Part shown: one piece after another, positions 31,360 to 37,329 of the stretch
How the letters are laid out: every line of letters starts with the position of its first letter
Position numbering within the stretch: position 1 is the stretch's first letter
Assembly: GCA_019112895.1 (NCBI GenBank)
Contig: DXIM01000174.1
Coordinates: forward strand, 1-37,329
DNA: 37,329 nucleotides
Source: Candidatus Stackebrandtia faecavium
GTDB lineage: Bacteria; Actinomycetota; Actinomycetes; Mycobacteriales; Micromonosporaceae
Direction: 5' to 3'
The notes under the pieces: generated by a model
What the model saw: only the letters and a program-made list of their open reading frames with translations
Told to the model about the DNA's origin: nothing
Databases searched by the model: none
Made by a program: the position numbers and the translations under genes

Positions 31360-32343
31360 GTGACCGCAGATCGTGTCCGATTCGGACTTCGGCGGGTGCT
31401 GATCGCAACCACAGTGTCAGTCGCCGTCCTCGGAGCGATGGCGACTCCCGCGGCTGCTGACCCGAGCGTCGACGAGCTGGAATCGCAGATCGAGGACCAG
31501 GCGAGCGACCTCGAAGGCGTGGTTGAGGATTACAACGCCATCAACGAGGACCTCAAAGACACTAAAGACAAGATCGAGGCGCTCGAGAAGAAGCTCGCAC
31601 CGTACGAGGAAAAGCTCGGCAAGCTGTACGACGAGTCGGAGCCGATGGTCACCACGGCGTACGAGACTCACCCGTTCACAGGAACTCTGGCCGTCATCAA
31701 TGCTGGATCGCCCGACCAGTTCACACAGCGTATGACGGCACTCAATGGCGTGACCGCGACAGATTCCGATCTCATCAAGAAGATCAACAAAGCCAAGAAG
31801 AGCTTTGCGGATGATAAAGCCGTCCTTGATGAACTGAAATCGGAACAGTCCGCTCAAGAAGAAGAACTGGAATCCAAGAAAGACAAGATCGAGGCGGACA
31901 TCGATCGTCTTCAAAAAGACCGCAAGGATGTTTACCGGGACGAGGCGGCACAGCGCGGTCAAAGCGTTGATTACGTCCCGGAGTACGTGCCGGGCGACGC
32001 CGGGGTTGTCGTGCGTCATGCCATGGACCAGATCGGCGACCCGTATGTGTGGGCGTCCGCCGGCCCCGACAGCTACGACTGTTCGGGCCTGATCCTGGAT
32101 GCATACCGGCAGGTCGGTATCTCACTGCCGCACCAGGCCTCGCAGCAGTACAACATGGGCACGCACATCAGCCGCGATGCCCTGCAGCCCGGCGACGCCG
32201 TGTTCTACAACGGCCTGCAACATGTCGGGCTGTACATCGGCGGAGGGTACGTGGTGCACGCACCGACGTTCGGCGATCAGGTGAAGGTCCAGAAACTAGA
32301 GGAAGCAGCGACGCCGTACTACGGGGCGACGCGCTACCTTTAA
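31360..32343 (+). CDS. Secreted NlpC/P60 peptidoglycan hydrolase
   Basis: A 327-residue exported cell-wall endopeptidase. The signal peptide (about 1-33) ends in ATPAAA before DPS. Two coiled-coil stretches (about 35-95 and 135-200), as in RipA-like hydrolases, are followed by the NlpC/P60 domain (about 213-327). Catalytic Cys241 (YDCSGLI), His288 (LQHVGLYIGGG) and His300 (VVHAP) are present. GTG at 31360 has AAGGAG 8 bases upstream; the TTG at 31354 is too close to it. Such genes are often under cyclic di-AMP riboswitches in actinobacteria, but I cannot find one here. Confidence 0.94.
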   Translation: MTADRVRFGLRRVLIATTVSVAVLGAMATPAAADPSVDELESQIEDQASDLEGVVEDYNAINEDLKDTKDKIEALEKKLAPYEEKLGKLYDESEPMVTTAYETHPFTGTLAVINAGSPDQFTQRMTALNGVTATDSDLIKKINKAKKSFADDKAVLDELKSEQSAQEEELESKKDKIEADIDRLQKDRKDVYRDEAAQRGQSVDYVPEYVPGDAGVVVRHAMDQIGDPYVWASAGPDSYDCSGLILDAYRQVGISLPHQASQQYNMGTHISRDALQPGDAVFYNGLQHVGLYIGGGYVVHAPTFGDQVKVQKLEEAATPYYGATRYL

Positions 32344-32354
32344 GCCCGCGAAAT

Positions 32355-32388
32355 CGAGGCCGGGACGTTTTTATTCGTCCCGGCCTCG
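32355..32388. terminator. Strong terminator between NlpC/P60 and fba
   Basis: CGAGGCCGGGACG and CGTCCCGGCCTCG form a perfect 13-bp stem around TTTTTATT. It lies between convergent genes and can serve both, though neither side has a long T tract. Confidence 0.85.
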
Positions 32389-32426
32389 TCGTGTTCACGG
32401 CCGCCCCGATTGACGGCGGTGCTGCC

Positions 32427-33452
32427 TTACTTCGCCGATGTGGTTCCGACTGAACGCAGGTTTTCGCAGGACTCGACGACGCGCTCCGCCATGCCCTTTT
32501 CGGCGGCTTTGCCGTAGGAGCGCGGGTCGTACACCTTCTTGTTGCCGACCCCGTCTTCGACCTTCAAGACGCCGTCATAGTTGGTGAACATGTGGTCGAC
32601 GATCGGTCGCGTGAACGCGTACTGGGTGTCGGTGTCGACGTTCATCTTGATGACGCCGAAATCCAACGCACTGCGGATTTCCGACAACGCTGAGCCGGAA
32701 CCGCCGTGGAAAACCAGGTCGAACGGCTTGTCTTTGCTGACCTCGGCGCCGACCGCGTCCTGGATCTCCTTCAGGATCTCCGGGCGCAGTTTCACGTTGC
32801 CGGGTTTATAGACGCCGTGGACGTTGCCGAACGTCAAGGCGGTCATGTATCGCCCGTTTTCTCCGGTACCGAGCGCTTCGGCGGTCGCGAGCCCGTCGGC
32901 GACGGTCGTGTATAGCTTTTCGTCGATCGCGCCGACGATGCCGTCCTCCTCGCCTCCGACGACGCCGACCTCGATTTCGAGGATGATCTTGGCGGCGGTG
33001 GATTTCTCCAACAGTTCCTTCGCGATGTCGAGGTTCTCGTTCAGAGGCACCGCGGAGCCGTCCCACATGTGCGATTGGAACAGGGGTTCCTTGCCGGCTG
33101 CGACACGCTGGGCCGAGATATCGATGAGCGGACGCACGAAGCCGTCCAGCTTGTTTTTCGGGCAGTGGTCGGTGTGCAGCGCGATGTTCACCGGGTAGTT
33201 CTTTGCGACTTCGCGCGCGAACTCGGCGAACGCGACCGAGCCGGTGACCATGTCTTTGACGGTCGGGCCGGAAAGGTATTCGGCGCCCCCGGTCGATATT
33301 TGGATGATGCCGTCGCTTTCGGCTTCTGCGAAACCGGCGAGCGCGGCATTGAGCGTCTGAGATGACGACACGTTAATGGCGGGATACGCGAAGCGGCCCT
33401 CTTTGGCCCGGCTCAGCATTTCCCCGTATACCTCTGGCGTCGCTATGGGCAT
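32427..33452 (-). CDS. fba: Class II fructose-bisphosphate aldolase
   Basis: A 341-residue class II aldolase of glycolysis and gluconeogenesis. The zinc/active-site region ALHTDHCPKNKLDGFV (His93, Asp95, His96) is clear; further signatures are ILEIEVGVVGGEEDGI, ALTFGNVHGVYKPGNVKL, VFHGGSGSALSEI and KMNVDTDTQYAFTRPI. Length and sequence match the actinobacterial enzyme. ATG at 33452 with CAAGGAG upstream. Monocistronic by context. Confidence 0.96.
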   Translation of the reverse strand: MPIATPEVYGEMLSRAKEGRFAYPAINVSSSQTLNAALAGFAEAESDGIIQISTGGAEYLSGPTVKDMVTGSVAFAEFAREVAKNYPVNIALHTDHCPKNKLDGFVRPLIDISAQRVAAGKEPLFQSHMWDGSAVPLNENLDIAKELLEKSTAAKIILEIEVGVVGGEEDGIVGAIDEKLYTTVADGLATAEALGTGENGRYMTALTFGNVHGVYKPGNVKLRPEILKEIQDAVGAEVSKDKPFDLVFHGGSGSALSEIRSALDFGVIKMNVDTDTQYAFTRPIVDHMFTNYDGVLKVEDGVGNKKVYDPRSYGKAAEKGMAERVVESCENLRSVGTTSAK

Positions 33453-33610
33453 TTCTGCTCCTTGTCGTGTCTGTGACCGATCTTTACGCAGGCGATGCGC
33501 ACGAATGGTCGGCGCCGTACCTCACCTCGCATTCTCGTCTATGACGGTGCACGGGCGGCAGCGGCACCATACAAATGTCGAAGATCTTTAGCGCTTCTCG
33601 GCTTTCGACG

Positions 33611-33616
33611 TACCGT
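33611..33616 (+). promoter_or_regulatory. Leaderless -10 box of the small acidic protein gene
   Basis: TACCGT ends 7 bases before the ATG at 33624, fixing that start. Confidence 0.5.
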
Positions 33617-33623
33617 GGATGGC

Positions 33624-33848
33624 ATGGACAGGTGGGAAGTACCGGAATCGGATGCCGCGGAGCAGGCCGCACGCATCGACGATCCCGAACTTGACCAGGA
33701 GCAGCGCGGCGACGATCCGGAGCCGGCTTCGTCGACCGGCGAGCGCCGTGAACCGGCCCCCGAGTTCGCTTTCGAAGCGGACAGCGCCGATGCGTATGAC
33801 CAGACGGTCGAGGTGTCGGACGACGACAGCGAGTACCGCGATCAGTGA
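33624..33848 (+). CDS. Small acidic protein with two similar motifs
   Basis: A 74-residue, strongly acidic, probably disordered cytoplasmic protein. Two related segments are visible, VPESDAAEQAARIDDPE near the start and EADSADAYDQTVEVSDDDSE with YR at the end. Such short motifs occur in small actinobacterial proteins of unknown role. The open frame extends upstream to 33495, but the leaderless -10 box supports 33624. Divergent from fba. Confidence 0.65.
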   Translation: MDRWEVPESDAAEQAARIDDPELDQEQRGDDPEPASSTGERREPAPEFAFEADSADAYDQTVEVSDDDSEYRDQ

Positions 33849-33895
33849 CCGTGTACGGGTGCGGATGCGTGCGGTGCGGCTGCCCCGCGATTTGG

Positions 33896-33901
33896 TAGAT
33901 T
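33896..33901 (+). promoter_or_regulatory. Candidate -10 box of tRNA-Ser
   Basis: TAGATT lies 16 bases before the tRNA. No strong -35 is visible. Confidence 0.4.
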
Positions 33902-33916
33902 GACGACGCTCAGCCA

Positions 33917-34004
33917 GGAGACGTCGCATAGTGGACTAGTGCAGCGGTCTTGAAAACCGCCAGGCGGTCACCCCGTCTCGTGGGTTCGAATCCCACCGTC
34001 TCCG
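33917..34004 (+). tRNA. tRNA-Ser (anticodon UGA)
   Basis: Acceptor arms GGAGACG (33917-33923) and CGTCTCC (33997-34003) pair and G34004 is the discriminator. The anticodon stem GCGGT/ACCGC encloses CTTGAAA with anticodon TGA at 33951-33953. A long variable arm typical of tRNA-Ser follows, then the T arm GTGGG-TTCGAAT-CCCAC. The length is 88 bases and CCA is not encoded. It reads UCA codons. Confidence 0.96.
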
Positions 34005-34009
34005 CTCTC

Positions 34010-34053
34010 AAGCTCTGTTTTCCCTGCAAAGACCGGGGAAGACGGAGCTTTTT
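34010..34053 (+). terminator. Terminator of tRNA-Ser
   Basis: AAGCTC pairs with GAGCTT, with inner GT/AC and TTCCC/GGGGAA pairs and two mismatches. The stem runs into TTT, giving TTTTT at 34049-34053. Confidence 0.75.
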
Positions 34054-34751
34054 GTTGACTGTGGTCAGCGGTTGGCCTGTGCGGCTGAGTGCGGCGTTGA
34101 GCGGCCAAATGCGGGCGGCTATGTCTACAGCGGGACCACACGGCTTTCGCTCAGTGGATCCTTCCTGGACACGAGTTCAGCAAGTTCTACAACCTTGCGT
34201 GTATTCGACATCGCTCGGGTTTGTCTCGGTGAGCATGGCGACAGAAGTCTGCTTATGCAGGTAGTGGCGTTGTTTCGCTGGTGGCAGGACGGTGTCGATG
34301 TGGGTGGCCTGATGACTGTGGTCAGAATAAAAACGGAACGTTGAGGGCAGCCATGGACTCATGCCGACCCCGCGGTGGTCAAAAATTGGTGAAGAGTTTT
34401 CGGGCGGTCGCCGGCACGGTGTGTGGCTGAGTGCGGCGCCACCCAGCGAAATGCGGGTGGCTATGGATACCTCATGGATACGGGAGCTGCGACGGTCCGC
34501 GCACGTCCGCGCGGCTACAGGGATTCGGGTGCGGCGTCGCGGTTGGCCGGACAGGTCCCGAATGCGTCGTTGTCGAGTGCGTGGTGCGGGCCAGTTGTCG
34601 CGCGGTGAGGGTCAGTTGTGGTGCGGGGCCGCGCGGCTCGGTGCACGCCAGTTGTTGCGTGCGGTGCGGACTGGTTGCAGTGTGAGTTGGCGTCGTCTTC
34701 TCGGTCCAGCGCAGCCGGTTCGGCGCGGACACTCGTCATGTGCGCGACATG
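34054..34751. other. Gene-poor stretch with degenerate repeats
   Basis: About 700 bases without a convincing gene. The frames present are open in several phases, Arg-rich and without ribosome binding sites. TGACTGTGGTCAG occurs twice exactly (34056-34068 and 34313-34325). A 46-base unit occurs twice at about 80% identity (34078-34123 and 34420-34465). CAGTTGT recurs at 34592, 34613 and 34649 in GT-rich sequence. It may be a decayed repeat element or a relic of an insertion beside the tRNA. Confidence 0.5.
34078..34465 (+). repeat. Imperfect 46-bp direct repeat pair
   Basis: Copies at 34078-34123 and 34420-34465 share GGCTGAGTGCGGCG and AAATGCGGG-GGCTATG with a variable middle (37 of 46 bases equal by eye). 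They are 342 bases apart. Confidence 0.6.
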
Positions 34752-34789
34752 ACGGGCCCCGGCGACACTGCTGCATCGCCGGGGCCCGT
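34752..34789 (-). terminator. Terminator-like hairpin after gmd
   Basis: ACGGGCCCCGGCGA and TCGCCGGGGCCCGT form a perfect 14-bp stem with a 10-base loop, about 70 bases beyond the gmd stop. No T tract. Confidence 0.7.
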
Positions 34790-34856
34790 GACGGTCGATC
34801 GATTGGGGGTCGAACGCGACTATCGCGTCATGTTCGTAACATGCCCCCAGTTCGCG

Positions 34857-35882
34857 CTATACGTGCTCGGCACGCACGTTCTTGCCGGACAATTGGTCGT
34901 CGAGCAATTGCCGGTCGGCATCCACCATCAGTTTGGCGAGCTCGCGCCAACGTGTTTTCGCTTCCCAGCCGAGACGGACCTTCGCTTTGCGCGGGTCGCC
35001 GATGAGAGCGTCGACTTCGGATGGACGTTCGAGGCCGGAATCGTGTTTGACGTACTTCTCCCAATCGAGGTCCGCGTGCGCGAACGCAGCCTCGACGAAG
35101 TCGCGAACGACGCAGCCCTCGCCGGTGGCCATGACGTAGTCGTCCGGATCCGTCTGCTGCAGCATCGACCACATTCCCTCGACGTATTCGGGTGCGTAGC
35201 CCCAGTCCCGGATCGAGTTCAAGTTACCCATGTGGACGGTGTCTTGGATTCCTGCCGCGATGCGTGCGACCGCCCGAGTGACCTTCCTGGTCACGAAGGT
35301 TTCGCCCCGGCGCGGTGATTCGTGGTTGAACAGGATGCCGTTGGTGGCGTGCAGGCCGTATGCCTCGCGGTAGTTCACGACTGCCCAGTAGCTGTACAGC
35401 TTCGCGACCGCGTACGGGCTGCGGGGGTAAAACGGGGATTCCTCGTTTTGAGGCGGCGGGGTGGCGCCGAAAAGCTCCGAAGTGGATGCCTGGTAGAAGC
35501 GCGCGTTGCAGTCCGTGGCGCGAACCGCCTCCAGCAGGCGGATCGTGCCCAGCGCGTCCACGTTTCCCGTGTAGTCGGGGGTGTCGAAACTGACCCGGAC
35601 ATGGCTTTGCGCGGCAAGGTTATAGACCTCGTCGGGTTGAATATCACGCACGAGGTTCGTCAAGAGGCTCGCATCGGTGACGTCTCCGTAGTGCAGAAAC
35701 AGCGTTTGGTTCGGCGTATGCGGAGCCTGATAGATCCCGTCAAGCCGGGTATTGCTGTCGATCGTCGACGAGCGGCGCACAATACCGTGCACCTCGTATC
35801 CCTTGTCGAGCAGCAGCTCAGCCAGGTATGACCCGTCCTGCCCGGTGATACCCGTGATCAGCGCAGTGCGTGTATCGCTCAT
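34857..35882 (-). CDS. gmd: GDP-mannose 4,6-dehydratase
   Basis: A 341-residue short-chain dehydrogenase/reductase that converts GDP-mannose to GDP-4-keto-6-deoxymannose. NADP-binding [15 protein letters not shown] is near the N terminus, followed by [16 protein letters not shown]. The catalytic region has [20 protein letters not shown] and [40 protein letters not shown] is a Gmd hallmark. The ATG at 35882 has AAGGA upstream; the ATG at 35888 overlaps that site. Divergent from fcl, the next enzyme of the pathway. Confidence 0.96.
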   Translation of the reverse strand: MSDTRTALITGITGQDGSYLAELLLDKGYEVHGIVRRSSTIDSNTRLDGIYQAPHTPNQTLFLHYGDVTDASLLTNLVRDIQPDEVYNLAAQSHVRVSFDTPDYTGNVDALGTIRLLEAVRATDCNARFYQASTSELFGATPPPQNEESPFYPRSPYAVAKLYSYWAVVNYREAYGLHATNGILFNHESPRRGETFVTRKVTRAVARIAAGIQDTVHMGNLNSIRDWGYAPEYVEGMWSMLQQTDPDDYVMATGEGCVVRDFVEAAFAHADLDWEKYVKHDSGLERPSEVDALIGDPRKAKVRLGWEAKTRWRELAKLMVDADRQLLDDQLSGKNVRAEHV

Positions 35883-35917
35883 GCCCATCCTTACTGGTTA
35901 ATCGGCTGCGACGCTTG

Positions 35918-35923
35918 AGCCTA
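35918..35923 (-). promoter_or_regulatory. Candidate -10 box of gmd
   Basis: TAGGCT on the minus strand, preceded by TG (extended -10), 35 bases before the gmd ATG. Confidence 0.4.
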
Positions 35924-35981
35924 CACGCGCTCAGATCGGTTGTGACCGTTGTGCATGGGCGAACCTGGCGCCACCGGTTGC

Positions 35982-35987
35982 TACGGT
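35982..35987 (+). promoter_or_regulatory. Candidate -10 box of fcl
   Basis: TACGGT lies 33 bases before the fcl ATG. No good -35. Confidence 0.35.
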
Positions 35988-36020
35988 TGACGCCCGTCCA
36001 CTGGTCAGGAGAGAACTTCG

Positions 36021-36986
36021 ATGCGCACCGATTACCACCACGAGATTCCGCGCGACGCAAAGATTTATATCGCTGGGCACCGCGGCATGGTGGGGTCGGC
36101 CATTTGGCGTCGGTGCGAAGCCGAAGGGTACACGAACCTGATCGGTCGACGCAGCCACGAACTCGACTTGACCGAACGCGACGCCGTGTTCGACTTCTTC
36201 GCTGCACAACGACCCGCCTACGTGATCGACGCGGCCGCGAAGGTCGGCGGCATCTTCGGTAACGACGCCGCGCCCGCTGACTTCCTGTCGCAGAACCTGC
36301 GCATACAGGTGAACCTGTTGGACGCCGCGAAAGAATATGACGTCACCCGCGCCCTGTTCTTGGGATCGAGCTGCATCTACCCGACGAACGCGGTCGAGCC
36401 GATCCACGAGGACTCGTTCATGACCGGGCCCGTCGAGCAGACCAACTTCGGCTATGCGATCGCGAAAATCACCGGCGTCATGCAGGTCCAGGCGTTGCGG
36501 CAACAATTCGGGTGCTCGTTCATCTCCGCCATGCCGTGCAACCTTTACGGAATCGAAGATAACTTCCAGATCCCGGGCGGCCACGCCTTCCCGATGATCC
36601 TGCGTCGCCTGCACGAAGCGACCGTCGCCGGTGACGAAGAGTTCACGATCTACGGCAGCGGCAAACCCAGGCGCGAATTCCTCAACGCCGACGACGTCGC
36701 CGACGCCTGCCTATTCCTGCTGAAACGCTACGACGATTCAGCTCCGATCAACATCGGGGCCGGCACAGACATCGAGATCAACGAGTTGACGCGCAAGATG
36801 GCCACAGTCGTCGGGTTCAACGGCGCCATGGTCAACGACACGTCTAAAGCCGACGGCGTCATGAGCAAGCTCATGGATTCGAGCCGGATCCGCCGCCTCG
36901 GTTGGGAACCGAAGATCGGTCTGACCGAAGGCATCGAATCGACCTATAAATGGTTCCTCGACAACCAGGACACGATTCGCCGCTGA
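36021..36986 (+). CDS. fcl: GDP-L-fucose synthase
   Basis: A 321-residue epimerase/reductase that makes GDP-L-fucose from the Gmd product. The NADP motif GHRGMVGSAIWR is at 19-30. FLGSSCIYP and the catalytic Tyr145/Lys149 pair (FGYAIAKITG) are present, followed by PCNLYGIEDNF and the C-terminal substrate part GSGKPRREFLNADDVADACL. ATG at 36021 with AGGAGAG upstream. With gmd it supplies activated fucose, probably for a surface polysaccharide. Convergent with the glycosyltransferase, 8 bases apart. Confidence 0.96.
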   Translation: MRTDYHHEIPRDAKIYIAGHRGMVGSAIWRRCEAEGYTNLIGRRSHELDLTERDAVFDFFAAQRPAYVIDAAAKVGGIFGNDAAPADFLSQNLRIQVNLLDAAKEYDVTRALFLGSSCIYPTNAVEPIHEDSFMTGPVEQTNFGYAIAKITGVMQVQALRQQFGCSFISAMPCNLYGIEDNFQIPGGHAFPMILRRLHEATVAGDEEFTIYGSGKPRREFLNADDVADACLFLLKRYDDSAPINIGAGTDIEINELTRKMATVVGFNGAMVNDTSKADGVMSKLMDSSRIRRLGWEPKIGLTEGIESTYKWFLDNQDTIRR

Positions 36987-36994
36987 CCGGGCGT

Positions 36995-37329
36995 CTAGCC
37001 GGGTTTACCGGCCACGAGCTTGCGGTTGCGGCGCTTATCGGTCAGCACGCCGTACACGAACATCGAGTTGCCGACGAGGTAGCGCTTCCACAGCCGTCGG
37101 GGTTCCGTCGCGAGACGGTACGCCCATTCGAGCCCATGCTTGCGGACGAATTCGGGAGCCATCGGCTTGTTCCCGGACCAGAAGTCGAACGCCGCACCGA
37201 CCGGCACAACCGTGCATTGCAGCTTCTTCGCGTATTCGGCGACGAACTGGTCCTGCCGGGGCGTGCCGAGCCCGACCCAGAAAATGTCGGGTTTCGTTTC
37301 GTGGACGCGCTCGACCAGCGCGGCGGACT
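36995..37329 (-). CDS. WecG/TagA/CpsF glycosyltransferase, C-terminal part
   Basis: The last 110 residues of a gene that enters from the right edge. FWVGLGTPRQDQFVAEYAKK, VVPVGAAFDFWSGNKPMAPE and GLEWAYRLATEPRRLWKRYL are signatures of family 26 glycosyltransferases, which add N-acetylmannosaminuronate, N-acetylmannosamine or a related sugar to a lipid-linked precursor. The catalytic first half lies outside the window, so the substrate cannot be said. Next to gmd and fcl it suggests a polysaccharide or glycolipid locus continuing to the right. Confidence 0.92.
   Translation of the reverse strand, partial: SAALVERVHETKPDIFWVGLGTPRQDQFVAEYAKKLQCTVVPVGAAFDFWSGNKPMAPEFVRKHGLEWAYRLATEPRRLWKRYLVGNSMFVYGVLTDKRRNRKLVAGKPG

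Noticed and set aside
33917-34053. Phage or integrative element attachment at tRNA-Ser
   Set aside because: No integrase gene and no second copy of the tRNA 3' end were seen in the window.
34361-35005. 214-residue plus-strand frame after the tRNA
   Set aside because: No ribosome binding site, Arg-rich composition, spans a terminator-like hairpin and runs into gmd on the other strand.

Overview
The window reads as chromosomal DNA of a high-GC actinomycete, probably close to Micromonosporales or Glycomycetales. Mycothiol synthase (mshD), CarD, an LpqE-like lipoprotein, DUF3151, DisA and a PhoU-like DUF47/Pit pair all point to actinobacteria. The rpsF-ssb-rpsR-rplI-dnaB and carD / lpqE-radA-disA blocks are conserved actinobacterial neighbourhoods. 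I see no phage, insertion sequence or CRISPR array. Family names come from reading the proteins, not from a search.

Layout. 1-863: end of a secreted chaplin-like repeat protein. 1111-2756: ribosomal protein/SSB operon, closed by a strong terminator. 2762-4896: a small membrane protein divergent from dnaB, separated by a regularly spaced array of DnaA boxes just upstream of the dnaB promoter. 4977-12690: small lipoprotein, TPR membrane protein, ispF, carD, a possibly frameshifted membrane protein, LpqE-like lipoprotein, radA, a PH-like membrane protein and disA. 12805-15881: a two-gene unit of an FtsK/EccC-like ATPase and a coiled-coil membrane protein, the most system-like unnamed pair here. 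16006-18581: molybdenum cofactor operon moaC-mog-moeA-moaE with every junction overlapped or nearly so. 18586-20960: a membrane protein with a sigma-region-2-like head and predicted propeller, overlapped by an mshD whose stop codon appears lost. 21085-25461: DUF3151, an unknown protein, and a minus-strand cluster cpn10-like - tyrA - DUF885. 25542-30536: AI-2E-type permease, DinG helicase, DUF47 and Pit phosphate transporter. 30547-32388: cysteine dioxygenase with a polycysteine leader peptide, then a secreted NlpC/P60 hydrolase. 32427-34053: fba, a small acidic protein and tRNA-Ser(UGA). 34054-34751: a gene-poor stretch of degenerate repeats. 34857-37329: GDP-fucose synthesis (gmd, fcl) and the end of a WecG/TagA glycosyltransferase, probably the edge of a surface polysaccharide locus.

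Two regulatory themes stand out. Many genes have a TANNNT -10 box ending exactly 6 or 7 bases before the start codon, the signature of leaderless transcripts; this fixes several start codons. One such leaderless unit encodes a 16-residue peptide with four consecutive Cys codons directly upstream of cysteine dioxygenase. That looks like a cysteine-sensing attenuator placed on a cysteine-degrading enzyme.
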